From contig NC_133647.1 of assembly GCF_009905375.1 (NCBI RefSeq), forward strand, positions 139,185,263 through 139,249,262: a stretch of DNA of 64,000 nucleotides. Reading direction: 5' to 3'. Origin of the DNA: Apium graveolens. Lineage: Eukaryota > Streptophyta > Magnoliopsida > Apiales > Apiaceae. The notes below the pieces were generated by a model. That model was not told where the DNA came from. It saw nothing but the letters and a program-made list of their open reading frames with translations, and ran no database searches. This document shows, piece by piece, positions 11,551 to 24,104 of this stretch. How positions within the stretch are numbered: position 1 is the stretch's first letter; each line of letters opens with the position of its first letter. The translations under genes were made by a program, and so were the position numbers.

Positions 11551-13019
11551 AAGTAAAGGTAACCGGAACCGGAACTGAAAAGCTTTTTGAGATCTCAATG
11601 CAGCCAGAGTTATTGGAAAAGATCAGATTGTGCCAAGAGAAAATAATGAATGAAGGCAGAGAGTCAATGACTGGAGAGGAAATCCATACTGAGAAAGATG
11701 ATAAAGGGATAATGAGGCACTCCTACCGAATTTGGGTTTCGAATGTTCAAGAGCTTAAAGATGAGATTTTGGATGAAAGCCATAGTTCAAGGTATTCCAT
11801 TCACCCGGGAAGTACCAAGATGTATAGGGATTTGAAGGAGTATTACTGGTGGCCCAACATGAAGAGGGACGTAGCAGAATGGGTAAACAAATGTTTGACT
11901 TGCCAAAGGGTAAAAGCAGAGCACCAGAGACCCAGTGGACTCTTACGACCCCTGGAGATTCCCGAATGGAAATGGGAACAGATAGCGATGGATTTTGTTG
12001 TAGGCTTGCCAAGGACGAAAGCCAATCACGACGCCATTTGGGTAATTATAGACCGACTGACAAAGTCAGCTCATTTCATTCCTATCAATGAGAGATACAC
12101 AGTCGATAGACTGGTGGACATTTACCTTAAGGAAATAGTGACGCGACATGGAGTCCCAGCATCCATTGTCTCAGACCGAGATCCCAGGTTCAACTCCAGA
12201 TTTTGGAGGAGCTTTCAGGAATGTGCGGGGACCAAGTTAAATATGAGTACCACGTACCATCCCCAGACGGATGGGCAGAGTAAAAGGACCATCCAGACAC
12301 TAGAGGATATGTTGAGAGTCTGTGCAAGTGACTTTAAAGGGAGTTGGGATGATCACTTGCCATTGATCGAGTTTTCTTATAACAATAGCTTTCATGCTAG
12401 CATTTATGAGGCCCTGTACGGAAGAAGGTGTCGATCTCCCTTATACTGGGATGAAGTGGGGGAGCGGAAGATGCTCGGACCCGAAGTGGTCCAAAGGACC
12501 AAAGATATAGTGGATCTTATCAGAGGGCGACTTGTAGCAGCCCAAGACAGACAGAAAAAATATGCAGACCTAGCCCGAAAGGACAAGGAATATGAAGTAG
12601 GGGACTTAGTACTGCTAAAGGTATCCCCTTGGAAGGGATTAATGAGGTTCAGAAGGAAAGGAAAACTAAGCCCAAGATACATTGGACCTTTTGAGATATT
12701 AAGACGGATTGGAAAGTTAGCTTACGAGCTAGCCTTACCCCCTAACTTGCAACAAGTTCATAATGTGTTCCATGTGTCAATGCTAAGGAAGTATCATCGG
12801 GATGCCAGACACATAGTGGAGTACGAGCAGGTGGATATGCAGCCAGATCTAACTTACGTGGAGAAGCCAGTAAGGATTATAGATAAGAAGGAGCAGGTGC
12901 TTCGGAACAAAGTGATCAAGCTAGTCAGAGTACTATGGCAGAATCATAATATAGAAGAATCGACTTGGGAACTAGAGAGCGCAATGCTAGAAAAGTACCT
13001 CCATTTGTTTTCTGTTTGA
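11541..13019 (+). CDS. Integrase with chromodomain-like tail; catalytic Glu replaced by Lys
   Basis: A 492-codon frame carries the full integrase. The zinc-binding part has [10 protein letters not shown] and CLTCQRVK (HHCC, about residues 80-120). The core has MDFVVGLP (first Asp) and VSDRDPRF (second Asp). The third catalytic residue should be Glu in the ...DGQSxRTIQ context 35 residues later; here codon 12282-12284 is AAA, giving Lys. The C-terminal part has the [19 protein letters not shown] module and a chromodomain-like end with [14 protein letters not shown]. Chromodomains in this lineage direct insertion to heterochromatin. The ORF stands alone because of upstream frameshifts; normally it is the end of gag-pol. 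Confidence 0.93.
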   Translation: MEIEVKVTGTGTEKLFEISMQPELLEKIRLCQEKIMNEGRESMTGEEIHTEKDDKGIMRHSYRIWVSNVQELKDEILDESHSSRYSIHPGSTKMYRDLKEYYWWPNMKRDVAEWVNKCLTCQRVKAEHQRPSGLLRPLEIPEWKWEQIAMDFVVGLPRTKANHDAIWVIIDRLTKSAHFIPINERYTVDRLVDIYLKEIVTRHGVPASIVSDRDPRFNSRFWRSFQECAGTKLNMSTTYHPQTDGQSKRTIQTLEDMLRVCASDFKGSWDDHLPLIEFSYNNSFHASIYEALYGRRCRSPLYWDEVGERKMLGPEVVQRTKDIVDLIRGRLVAAQDRQKKYADLARKDKEYEVGDLVLLKVSPWKGLMRFRRKGKLSPRYIGPFEILRRIGKLAYELALPPNLQQVHNVFHVSMLRKYHRDARHIVEYEQVDMQPDLTYVEKPVRIIDKKEQVLRNKVIKLVRVLWQNHNIEESTWELESAMLEKYLHLFSV

Positions 13020-13036
13020 TTCCGGGGCGGAATCCT

Positions 13037-13052
13037 TTTAAGGAGGGGAGAC
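13037..13052 (+). other. Polypurine tract of the younger Tekay-like element
   Basis: TTTAAGGAGGGGAGAC ends at the 3' LTR start. It primes plus-strand DNA synthesis in the family. The same tract precedes the outer element's right LTR at 20851-20866. Confidence 0.88.
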
Positions 13053-16000
13053 TGTAATAACCCCCAAAATTTTCAACTTTTTGTAACCCTTGTGAATAGT
13101 ATTTTTGCTGAATGAGAGAACTTTTCATGCCACACTATGTAGGGGTTCTATTATGGATATTCTGAGATTTTATTAGTACTCTATATGGTATATGAGTGTA
13201 TGTAAAGATCGTCAATATCCAATTCCGAACACTTTGATTTTTCCCGGAAATATACTAGATACGGAGAGAATTGAGTATAAGGTAACAGGATAAAAAGGAT
13301 TTAAATTAAAGGATTATAATAGAGGATCATAAAAAGGAATATAATATATTGAGAAAGGTTATGGGAACCTAAGTAATAAGATCCCGGGTATGTTCCTTCA
13401 AACGATAAACGAAAATGAAAGTTAAGCGAACCGTATAACAGATCAGCGGTCATTAGGCAAACAATTAGGAAGTTAAGCAAAGGGATTAGAGAGAGTGATG
13501 TCACCCAACCAATGAGAAGATGACAAGGAGGGAAAGATGACATCACAACATGACATAGGCATAACATGGGAAGGAAGGAGATGTGGTGGATTTTTAACCA
13601 CACAAAATCAAGGTTAAATTGGTAATTAACCAAAAACAAAACAAAACCAAATCAACCAAGCCAAATAATTCATTCTTCATCAAAAAAAAAACCAAAGCAT
13701 TATTATTCAATTGCTCTCGGCTTTTTACTATTCCAAAGACAAGAAATTTCAAAAATTCAAGATCCAAGCTTCCTAAATTGGTGAGTTAATTCCCTAATCA
13801 TTCTTATGCATAGTTAGGGCTATATCATGAGTTTAAGCAATCAATTATTTCTCAATCTTCTTCATTAAATCAATGAAGAAGACAATGAATAGTGTTTTTA
13901 AGTTTTTAACTTGAAATTTTTCTTGTTTTCCTTTAAGATCCAAGCATCCCTAAGACTTCTCAAAGCTTCTTAAGGCTTCCTAGCTACTCCCACCACTTCA
14001 AGGAAGGTATATCATCTCCAAACCCTAGATTCCTATGTTTAATAAGATGATTTTGATTATTATGGTGATATTGTAGCTTAATGTTTGTGGTTTAGAGTTT
14101 GGGTTGAAGTGGTATTGAAATGGAATGGTAAATCTTGTTGTTTTGGTTAAAAGAATGTAGTATAGTTAAATTCAAGCTTAGGCATAAGTATGAATGTTAA
14201 AAATTGAATTGATTGGGGCTGTTATGATGTGATAAGGATGGATGTTGGTTGTATGATTGATTTGAGGTTGAATTGGGATGGTTTTTGAATGGTTTAAAAT
14301 TGGAAAATCGCGTAAACATAGCCGTCGTAACGTCCGATTTTCTTTAGACTGTTTTTGTGCATAACATTAGGACCCGAGAACCCCCTGCTAGATTATAACC
14401 ATTTCCATGTCTAAATAGCTCGTGTTACGAGCTTCGTTTTGATATGTAGTTCGTTCGATTCCGATGCACGGTTTAGGAGAAACGACCGTTTCAAGTAACG
14501 GCGTTTCGCGAACGAAACATTTCCCCTCGCCTTACTTTGAAACCTTGGTTAAGGACCTTAAATGACTAATTGGGGTAAGAAACATTTATGGTAAGTGTGT
14601 TAGGCACTTGGTAAGACACTCGCGAAGGAATCGCCTTAAAACTCGTAAAGGTTAAATTATTAAAAATGGTGGAGCCGAGGGTACTCGAGTGACTTAAGAG
14701 AATCAATAAGCGCAAAACAAGCGTTAGAGTCTTAGTTAGTTAAAGTATAGATTTACAAGTGACTTTGGTTTAATTCCAACTTACTTGTTGTTTATAGGTT
14801 ACCAGACTCGTCCCGAGCCTTTTATCACCCAAGTCGCTCAGGCAAGTTTTCTACCCGTTATAACTGTTGTTGTGATGTATTTGTGTATATGCATGATCTT
14901 GCGTTAAATGCATATTTCTTATAGCAAATTCTTGCGATATATTGTAGCATGTTATATGGTACATATGCATGCCTGTTTCGTATTCTTGCCATATATATCT
15001 GATTGGTTCAGTTGATAATACCTATGCTAGAGAATAGCAGTAATTTGCATATACCCTTAGTATAGGGACCCAAAGGTGAAAACATTTTCTAAAACCGGGA
15101 GTCGAGGATCCCGAGTAGATTATATATATATATATTTATATATATATATGGTTATAGTTTTCAAAACTATTAATCGAATAAGGTTTATTCGATAACTTTA
15201 TTTTATTATTGAATATTATTTCGAATATTCATCCGAGGACATATGACTCCTTTATTTTATTATTGAATATTATTTGAATATTCATTTGAGGATCTATGAC
15301 TCTGATTATTTGCTGAGATATATTCTTTATTTTATTAAAGAATAAGGTGTCGATAATCAAACTTATTTTCGATTATTCAAATAAAGATAGTACTTTCATA
15401 TAAGTATATCTTTGGTTATTTCATATCCATTTCAAGTATAAGTCTTACAACTTCTACTTCAATTATTTGTATAAAGATTATTCTTTATGGGAATATTATT
15501 AAATAATAATATTCAGACATTTTCTAAATATATTGGGACTGATTTACTTCATTAAATCAGCATTACTCCAAACACTCTTTAAAGTGTTTTCGAGTCTTCA
15601 AAATGATTTTTAAAAGTTAGAGCGGATCCCAAAACTCATTTTTTATATATTTAAGATCTTCCTTTTAAAGGGGATTTAAATACTCGCTCAAAACCAGAGG
15701 GATCCGGCTCTGTGGTGTATTTTATATTCGCAACAAGGTTGTGGTTTTGGTAAATGAATTGATTACTTACCCAACGTTCGGGAAGTAAGTCCATCTATTT
15801 GAGTCGGCATAAGCAACATGGACTCAGTGGGCGTCCATGATAGTGTAAGTGGCTCAGTGGGAGTCCATCAAATGCATAAGTGGCTGAGTGGTAGTCCAAC
15901 ATAAGGTCCTATTGTGACCAGGGTGATGACCAGTGGGGAATTCGTCCATCTACTAGTAGAAAAGGTTACTTATTGGTATCTTTGCCTGATCAGCAAGATA

Positions 16001-16881
16001 CCTGGTTTATGCCAAAATTCTTTTCCTTTCCAAAATTCATTGGATGTTTCAAACTCTGTTCATACTTTACATGACAGAGGTTTTCAGGAAATGTATAAAG
16101 AAGATGTATATGTGGATATATATATATATATCAGAACTTAATGAAGTATATCATAACTTCATTTCCTTTAATAATATTTCAAAGATTTAATCTATTCAAA
16201 TCTTGTCTTGTAGTCTCATCTATGTGATGAACTGTTGAAAGCTCATTATACTTTGAACAGTGGTAGTTCAAGTAGCTTTATAAATGATATAAGTGTAGTG
16301 AAGTATCTGGTAACTTCATCCCTTGTTTTTACTTATATCTAGTAAGTAATTATCTTACACATGATAAAAGATTCTAGTAAGTATCCATTTAGATACTTAT
16401 ATTATTGTTATCACTATATATTATCTTGCGAGCTGTAAGGCTCACTCTTGCTTTATTTCTTCATCACACAACAACAGTTAGGAAAGATGGCCAGACTCTA
16501 GCAGACCCAGCGCAAGCGCGTGGGAAGCGTCCCGCGTCTTCCCGATGATGTTGTAGCTGCTATAGCTGCAGAGGTAGATCTATTGGTAGACCAGGCACTC
16601 TACTTTTGAGAATCAAATTATGTATAATTATAACTTGTGGAAGATAATGGCAATTAACTGTAAATTATCAAGTAATCATTTTGGGTTGTAATAACTTTTA
16701 AATTGTGGATTCAAAGACTTGTACTTATTTCAATTTCATCTCTGAGACTATAACGGGTTGTGGTGTGTGTTAGTGTGGGGTCACAGCATAAGGTTATTTA
16801 TTATTAATTAAGTGAAGTGATATTGTGGAAAGAAAGACTGTGACGACCCGGATCCCCGACCCCGGATCTGGGGGTGTTACA
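13053..16881 (+). repeat. 3' LTR of the younger Tekay-like element
   Basis: TGTAATAACC...GGTGTTACA, 3829 bp, nearly identical to 3162-6996. It includes the same AT microsatellite (about 15120-15150) and tandem repeat. I see no coding content. Confidence 0.95.
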
Positions 16882-16886
16882 GAACA
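16882..16886 (+). repeat. Target-site duplication, right copy (GAACA)
   Basis: Matches 3157-3161 exactly. The outer gag remnant continues right after it. Confidence 0.95.
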
Positions 16887-17280
16887 AGCTGACCCAGTCA
16901 AGGCAAGAGCCTGGCTAAAGGAAATATAGGAATTAATTGAGATTTTAAATGATTGACGAATCACAAAAGATTGTTTTTGTCACTTACCCTCCTAAGAGAG
17001 AGGCCACCTGCTGGTGAAAGTCCAAGGAAGGCACGGAGATAGAGGTTATAATAAACTGGTTAAAGTTCAGTCAATTGTTTTCGGGAAAGTACTTCCCAAG
17101 GTTTTAGAGATAGTGTAAAAGCTTTAAGAGCCAGAACAAAGGCGGACGAATATGATGAATTATGAACCTAAGTTGTAAAAGTTGTCAAGATTCGTTCTGA
17201 GGACACGAATCCAGAATGACGGGATGTTTGAAATCAATGCTTATGTTGTGTTGGTTCATGTAATGGTTGTAATAGAAATG
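16887..17280 (+). pseudogene. gag core remnant of the outer Tekay-like element (continuation)
   Basis: The sequence picks up gag exactly where 3161 left it. GCTGACCCAGTCAAGGCAAG corresponds to the young copy's GCCGACCCAGTTGAGGCAAG at 8701. The match continues through the equivalent of AWLKE and the GKYFP segment near 17089, with many stops. This continuity confirms the nesting. Confidence 0.85.
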
Positions 17281-20094
17281 AAAATAAAAGACTAAAAAGG
17301 GAAGGAGTATAAAGGAATATAAAGGCAATAGAGTTTGAGGAATGATAAGGGAGTTGGGTATGAGAAAACCCTAAAGGCTCGTAGCAATAGAAATAGAAAA
17401 GTATGTAATCGTCAGGATGAGGGTGATTCACCATGAGTTAAAAAAAATTTGATGGTTGAAGGCATAAGAGATACATATATTTTATCCCCTTTAAGTTGGG
17501 AGGATTCAAGGAAACCTTGAGATAGTTCGAAGGATAATTAATGAGACGCGGATAGACTGAGGATACAAGAAAGTAAGAAATTAGGAAAATTGGATGAAGG
17601 AGTGACCTTCAAAAATGTGAAGTGAAAGACCGGGGGCATGATACCCAGAAAGGGAGACGTCAGGTATGAAAGATATCCCAACATTGAGATGACTGTTGAG
17701 ATAAACAACAAAAGTAAAAATGAGGATTTATTAAGAAGAAGTTCACGTTGAACACGACCAATATCTTCCAGAATATCCATGTGATCATTACCAAATCAGG
17801 AAAAAAAAGCGGATAACTATTGTTATCTTTTGGAGGCTATATGGATTGACCTTAATTTGGATAAAGATACTATTATGAAATTGGTATAGAATATCGAGGT
17901 GGAAATGATTGAATAAGATACCCTTATCAGTGATATATGACTTGATTTATCCATGGAAGGATGTAAGTACCTTTTTAAAGGTGGAATTAAGGATATAACT
18001 TCGGTAACTTGAGATGAACCCTAGGGGAATGCATAAAGGTTGGCATTTCGCCCTTAATAGGGACAGTATGAGTTTTGATAGTATGGAACGAAGGACTAAG
18101 GTAACAACAACCTTTAAAGATCAGTAGAGAAATTTTTCAGAAGTACATAGACAATGGTTCTAGTATTAGTAAATGGTATCTTGATATGCCCTGTACCTAG
18201 GGTGTACATGATGAAGGATTTAAGGATAACCTTAGAGGTTTTACAAGGAGAAAGGTAATATTCAAAGTTCTCAAGAATAGAAATTTTGATAAAGGAATTG
18301 TGACATAATTATAATAATGCCAAGTGGGGCACATGTTAAACCATGAGAAAGTATAGATTGAACCAACGGAGGTCAGAACTGTTAAAGTAAGAAGGACCCA
18401 AGATAAAAGACGTCATAAGTATGATCGAGAGTCAGTCGTGACAATGTTCACATCTAAAGACTAAGGCAATGACTTATGGAAAAATGGTGATTTTTTTCTC
18501 ACTAAGACTTAAAAAAAAGCATTTTCACACAAGCAGTGATTGGAAATGAGGTAGAAAATTTAGTTGGAGATCGTTCAAAAGACATTGATTGTAAGGAACT
18601 TTTACTATCAGGAAAGGCCAAAGAGGTGGCCGACACTTTAAATGTAAGAGGATTATTATAGGCGCTCCTGCCAGAGGAATACAGTGATAATGGTTAATTT
18701 TGTGAAGGTTGTATTATGGTGTGAAAGATTGACATTCCTTCTGATGACTGTGCGGTACTCAACCGTAATAGTAGTTTGGTAAAGATTTAATTCATGTAAT
18801 CGCCGTGAGCGGGCTATCTATCTTTGAAGGTACTATCTTGAGATAGGCCAGGATCATGTTACGAAATGACCAAATGAACCTTTGAGATGCATGTCTCCTA
18901 ATAAAGACATATGGTTAATAATGGTATTAACCTGCTATCGTTGTTTTCATTGAAACTCTTCTGCAATTTTATCTGCTTCACGTCATGAATGTACGTCAGG
19001 ATCAGGAGTGTTCTTCATGAATCATTAACGGTGATCATGTTACCTCCTTAGAAGAATTCGATACGATATGTATGGACTCCGTATAGTTAGCTATTAAGAC
19101 TTCATGGAAAACGAATGATTACAGTAGGTCAGTGGTGGACCATAGTAATGCTCCAATGAGTCTATGAATAATGAGACAATGACAACTGTGAGAGTTGTAT
19201 TGGAATGGATGTTGAGATTGAGTACCACTATTCGGGTCGTGTTGACGTATAAGTTATTTTTGATAGAAAAAAAACTAGGTCGATTATTTACCTATTGAGT
19301 ACTTATTCCTTCTTACGAATAGAGAGTCGTATTACTATACGAGGGAGGTTGCGATACATGCATAGAATTCTAATAACGATGATGTCTAGAATGAGATCCC
19401 AGATTCGATTTTCGATGTCGAGGGAGTTTCAATGGTGATTGTGTATAAGCTTGAGGAAGAGCATGGGTCCATAGAATGATGGACGGAATATCAAATATTT
19501 AAGCATGTGAAATGCGATGCGATAATACTGGATATTGATATATATGCGTATATGATTTGTTCTCCTATGACAAACCTCTATAGTTTAGAGGTAGATTCCA
19601 AGCCAGATATTTTGTGGCAGTATATTTTATATATATACAATTCTCTTCAGTTCATTCTTTTCTCTTCTTTTCATTTCATGTAAGTTGAGAAGAACAACCC
19701 TTCCAGAAGGGGAGGTATTGCCGAATGACTATCTGTCTGTGTGATAGAAGCCTAGTAGGATACCAAATATTGTTTAATTGCTTGTCAAGTACTAAAGGCT
19801 GGCAACCTTCTGTACTAATTATGCGATATAACAAGTGTTCATGATCATAGTGATCTCTCAATAAGTTCTTTTACTCCTATATGATTGATCAAACTTTGGA
19901 AAATAGAAACAGCTGAAAAATGAGTAGTAAAGTTATGGTGGTATTCGGAATGGAAATGCGTTCGTGATACTGAGGTTGACATGGTTATTAAAAGGTTATA
20001 GAATGCTAACGAGCAAAAGTATAACCAGTATAATATTAGGTGCGGAAGATAGTAATGACTACGAACAAGAAAAGAAGGAGTATTGAGAAGCAAA
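17281..20094 (+). pseudogene. Heavily decayed pol of the outer Tekay-like element
   Basis: No frame is open for long, but landmarks align with the young copy: a reverse transcriptase segment near 18130-18260, RNase H near 18490-18660 (GGAAAGGCCAAAGAGGTGGC against GGGAAAGCCAATGTGGTGGC), and an integrase-core segment near 19385-19410. About 600 bp at 19460-20090 has no counterpart in the young copy. Substitutions and indels are far denser here than in the displaced fragment at 2046-2822. Confidence 0.65.
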
Positions 20095-20850
20095 AGCTAT
20101 AATGCTAGAAGCTATGATGAGAGTCTGTGCAATAGACTTGAAAGAATTTGAAATGGTCACTTAACACGGATTGAGTTTTCTTACGACAATAGATCATATG
20201 TCATTATCGAGGTATCACCTTATGAGATCCTTGAGGGAAGACAATGTCGATCTCCCTTATGTTAGGATAAAGTTGTAGAACGCAAGATGCTCGGACCCGC
20301 AGTAGTCCAAAGGACCAAGGATATAATAGATCTAATCAGAGGATGGCTGATAGTAGCCCAAGATGGACACACGAAGTATGTTGATTTAACACGAAATGAC
20401 AAAGAGTAGGAAGTAGGGGACCTAGTGATGTTATAGGTATTCCCTTGGAAAGGATGGATGGGGTTCAAAAAGAAAGGAAAGATAAGCCTACGAATTGTTG
20501 GACCCTTTGAGGTATTAAGACGTATTGGGAAGTTAATATATGAGCTAGCCTTACTTCGAACCTTAGCAAGTTCATAACGTGTTCCATGTATCAATGTTAA
20601 GGAAGTGTAATCCGGATGCCAGACAAATAGGGGCATATGAGCGCATAGACATGCAACCAGACGTAACCTATATGGAGCAACCGGGAAGGGTTATAGATCG
20701 ATAAAGAACAAGTGCTTAGGAGAAGTGTTATCAAACTAGTCAGAGTTTGATGGTAGAACCACAATGTGGGAAAATTACGTGAGAGTTAGAAAGTGCAATG
20801 CTAAGAGAGTATCCCTATTCATTTTCTATCTGATTCCGGGACGGAATCCT
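20095..20850 (+). pseudogene. Integrase C-terminal and chromodomain remnant, outer Tekay-like element
   Basis: This aligns closely with 12305-13035: the segment after the catalytic Glu position, CGATCTCCCTTATG, the GGACCCGCAGTAGTCCAAAG stretch and the tail leading to GATTCCGGGACGGAATCC. It has several stops and indels. It ends in the polypurine tract before the right LTR. Confidence 0.85.
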
Positions 20851-20866
20851 TTTAAGGAGGGGAGAC
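20851..20866 (+). other. Polypurine tract of the outer Tekay-like element
   Basis: TTTAAGGAGGGGAGAC, identical to the tract of the young copy, directly before TGTAATAACC at 20867. Confidence 0.85.
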
Positions 20867-22941
20867 TGTAATAACCCCAATTTTTTGAACTTTTTGTAAC
20901 CCTTATGAATAGTGTTTTTGCTGATTATGCTGAATAAGAAAAATTTTCATGCCACACTATGTAGAGGTTCTTTTATTGTTATTCTGAGATCTTATTAGTA
21001 CTCTATATGGTATATAAGTGTATGTAAAGATCGTCAGAATCCAAATTCGAATACTTTGATTTTTCCCGAAAATCCACCAGATACCGAAAGAATTGAGTAT
21101 AAGGTAACATGATAAAAAGGATTTAAATTCAAGGATTATAAGAGAGGATCATAAAAGGAATATAATGTATTGAGAAAGGTTAAGGAGACCCAAGTAATAA
21201 GATCCCGGGTATGATCCTTCAAACGATAAATGAAAACGAAAGTTAAGTGAACCGTATAACAGATCAGCGGTCATTAGCCAAGTAATTAGGAGCTAGTCAA
21301 AGAGGTTAGTGATGATGATGTCACCACACCAACAAGAAGAGGACAAGTGTGGGTGGATGACATGGGAGGATGACATAAGCATGACCAAAAAGGAAGGAAG
21401 GTTGGTTGATTATAAACCACACAAAAATTCACCATGGTTAAAAGGTAATAAATCAAAACAAAAGTGGATCAACCAAGACAAACAAATCAAAAACACAAAA
21501 AAACACAATTTGACTCCCATTTTCTTCAAGAAGCTCTCGGCTTCTTTCTTAAGAAATGGGAAGTCCAAGCTCCTCCACTTGCTAATTTACAAGGTAATTA
21601 TCCTAGCTTCTCCTAGTTAAGTTACATACTTCCTAGGAATCTTAGCTTCAAAATCCTTTCCTAGCATTTCCTATAAATCATTCAAGAAGATGGTGAATAG
21701 TACTTTCTTGAATTTAATTTTTGTGTTCTTGATTTCTTTGAAAGATCAAGCTGGTAGGAGGTTAGATCAAGGCTTCTTAAGGCTTCCTAGCTACTCTAAT
21801 CACTCCAAGGAAGGTATAACCCCTCCAAACCCTAACTTTACTTTGAGCATTAGGTTTGGTTTTGTTTGTTATGGTTCATGAGAGGCATGGTTGTTGTGTA
21901 TTTAGCGATTGGTTGGTTTTGTGATATTTTTGGAATGGTGGATCTTGGTAATTAGTTAATGAACTTAAGTAAGCTTTTAGTTCGTGATTGGGAAGTAGTA
22001 TAAAGTGGAAACCTTGAGATGTTGGGGGCTGTTGTAGTAGTATATGGATGAAGTTTGGTTGTAACAATGATTGTGGGTTGATTGTGGATTGAATTAGAGT
22101 AGTATAAAATTTGGTAATCGCGTAAACATAGCCGTCGTAATGCCCGATTTACTTTAGACTGTTTTTGTTCTTAACATCAGGACCCGTGAACTAACTGTTA
22201 GGTTTTGAACATTTCCATGATTAGATAGTTCATGTTACGAGCTTCATTTTGATATGTGGTTCATTTGAATCCGATGTACGGTTTAGGAGAAACGACTGTT
22301 TTAAGTAACGGCGCTTCGCGACCGAACCATTACCCCTCGCCTTACTTTGAAACCTTGGTTAAGGACTTTAAATGACTAATTGGGGTATGAAAGTTATGTT
22401 ATGTGGATTAGGCAGTTGGTAAGGTACTCGCGAAAGAATCGCCTTAAAACTCTTATAGGTTAATTTATTAAAAATGGTGGAGCCGAGGGTACTCGAGCGA
22501 CTTAAGTGAATCGTTAAGCGCGAAAGCGAACGTTAGGGGTCTAATTGGTTAAAGTCTAGTTTCTTAAGCGACCGGGGATTAATTTTGACTTATGTTGTTG
22601 TTCATAGGTTATCGGACCCACTCTAAGCTTAAGTCTATCCGGGAACACTCAGGCAAGTTTTCTACCCGTTATACTGTTGTTGTGATGTATATATGTATAT
22701 GCATTATCTTGTGATAGATGCATGATGGTTAATTGGAAAATCTTGCGATATATTGGAGCATGCTGATATGGTTTATATGCATATCTGTTTCGCAATCTTG
22801 ATATCTATCTGTTGATTCCAATGCTTATAATTGCATAATACCTATGCTAGAGATAAGCAGTAGTTGCGTATACCCTTAGTATAGGGGACCCAAAGGCAAA
22901 CACTTTCTAAAACCGGGAGTCGATGTTCCCGAGTATAACAT
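20867..22941 (+). repeat. Right LTR of the outer Tekay-like element, 5' half
   Basis: Starts TGTAATAACC and matches the young LTR with many differences. It is cut at 22941 by the Sirevirus-like element, whose target duplication AACAT is 22937-22941, and it continues from 36235. A 103-codon frame at 21309-21620 is not shared intact with the other LTRs and has no domain. Confidence 0.92.
22937..22941 (+). repeat. Target-site duplication, left copy (AACAT)
   Basis: AACAT before the LTR start TGTTAGGAAT at 22942, repeated at 36235-36239 after the right LTR. Confidence 0.95.
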
Positions 22942-23014
22942 TGTTAGGAATATGTGTATTAGTTTGATGATAAGTTAAACAAAACACTTAAGTAGAAATC
23001 TAGTGTTTGTAGCC

Positions 23015-23047
23015 TCAACGGATAAGACCATCTTGGCTATCCGTTGA
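23015..23047 (+). promoter_or_regulatory. Perfect decamer hairpin in the LTR
   Basis: TCAACGGATA at 23015-23024 and its exact complement TATCCGTTGA at 23038-23047 leave a 13-nt loop. The 3' LTR keeps the same hairpin at 35206-35238. Function is unknown. A paired transcription-factor site or an RNA hairpin are both possible. Confidence 0.8.
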
Positions 23048-23247
23048 AGTAGTAGCTTTACTTAGCAATAAGTTCAGTATTGTAGCACATTTCATTCTCT
23101 GGATTCAAGTTGTAATTCTTAGATGTTGTAGGAAATTATCAGTCATGTTGACTACTAGTGGATATGCAAATAGGAGGGCTAATTGTAAATATTTCATGCC
23201 TTGTAATTTTGTATAAGTGAAGAAGTATCAACTGATATTGAAGACCT

Positions 23248-23425
23248 TCAACGGTTAAGAAACAAAGCTTCAACGGATTTCTCTAAAGCTTCAATGGATA
23301 ATATCCATCAACGGATAAGTGCTTCAACGGATAAAGACTTTAACTGCTAATGCATCAACGGATAAAGCTTCAACGGATAAAGCCTCAACGGATAAGGCAT
23401 CAACGGATGAAAGCCTCAACGGATG
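23248..23425 (+). repeat. Array of ten TCAACGGATA-type decamers in the 5' LTR
   Basis: Ten copies, two with a base change (TCAACGGTTA, TCAATGGATA), lie in one orientation at irregular spacing of about 12-30 bp. The array is 256 bp upstream of the LTR TATA box. Irregular spacing sets it apart from a simple tandem minisatellite and fits a cluster of binding sites. Confidence 0.85.
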
Positions 23426-23680
23426 CTTAGTTCATTAGCAGTTGATAGTGACAATTCATAAGCTGTCAGAGGCACATGGGTTGACAGAGACAAACTGGAA
23501 TGTGGAAGCCTCTAGGAGGAATCAAGAAAATGCAGCATTTCCATTCTGGTGCAAACAAGGAAGTATTCAAAGATTAACAGCTAAGCCTAAATTGCATTGG
23601 ATAGAGAAATGAAGAAGAAACATGTGAAGAGCCTTTTTAATTGTATTTTACAGTTTTGTTTTCACTTGTAAACTTGGTGA

Positions 23681-23688
23681 TATATAAA
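23681..23688 (+). promoter_or_regulatory. TATA box of the 5' LTR promoter
   Basis: TATATAAA in an AT-rich context, about 360 bp before the LTR end, conserved at 35872-35879 in the 3' LTR. Its distance to the LTR end leaves room for the R and U5 regions. Confidence 0.7.
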
Positions 23689-24046
23689 CCAAGTAGCAGC
23701 TAGTAATTATAAAAGAATTTTCTAGAGCTGTTTAGAAAAATCTAGAGAGAAAATCATCTAGTTTGTACTAGGAAGCAGCTGTGATTTAATTCTTTGAATC
23801 ATAGATTTTCTGAAATAACACATCTCTGGTGGAACAACAAATCCACCAGAAAAGTTTTTAAGTTCTCTGTGTTCTTTACATTTGTGTTTGAATATATATC
23901 TGTCTACATTAGGTTCAAGCAATTCACACACACTTGCTCTCAAAAACACTTAGCCTTAGAAACTGCTCAAAACTTGAAAAAGTTTTGAGATTTACATTCA
24001 ACCCCCCTTCTGTAAATCTCATTGTTAGTCCACTGGGAATAACAAT

Positions 24047-24059
24047 TGGTATCAGAGCA
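24047..24059 (+). other. Primer binding site of the first Sirevirus-like element
   Basis: TGGTATCAGAGCA, two bases after the LTR end, complementary to initiator-Met tRNA. Confidence 0.92.
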
Positions 24060-24104
24060 AGCTCTTAACATACAAAGAGTTTAAAGATCTATTCTACTAA
24101 CATC

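Larger units (their letters stand above)
3162..16881 (+). mobile_element. Younger Tekay-like Ty3/Gypsy chromovirus, complete but coding-defective
   Basis: The element is 13.7 kb with two LTRs of about 3.83 kb, a primer site, a polypurine tract and perfect 5-bp target duplications. The order is 5' LTR, acidic leader ORF, gag, protease, reverse transcriptase, RNase H, integrase with chromodomain-like tail, 3' LTR. LTRs near 4 kb and an integrase ending in a chromodomain fit the Tekay/Del lineage. The two LTRs look about 99% alike by eye (not computed), so the insertion is fairly recent. gag-pol still carries several frameshifts and stops, and the integrase has lost its catalytic Glu. Confidence 0.95.
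22942..24044 (+). repeat. 5' LTR of the first Sirevirus-like element
   Basis: TGTTAGGAAT...GGGAATAACA, 1103 bp, about 98% like 35133-36234 by eye. It holds a decamer hairpin (23015-23047), a decamer array (23248-23425) and a TATA box (23681-23688). The short frames near 23758-23988 recur in the other LTR and are not genes. Confidence 0.95.

Noticed and set aside
23248..23425. CRISPR-like array of short direct repeats
   Set aside because: The repeat is only 10 bp, spacing is irregular, the same repeat recurs in coding regions, and the host is a plant nuclear genome.
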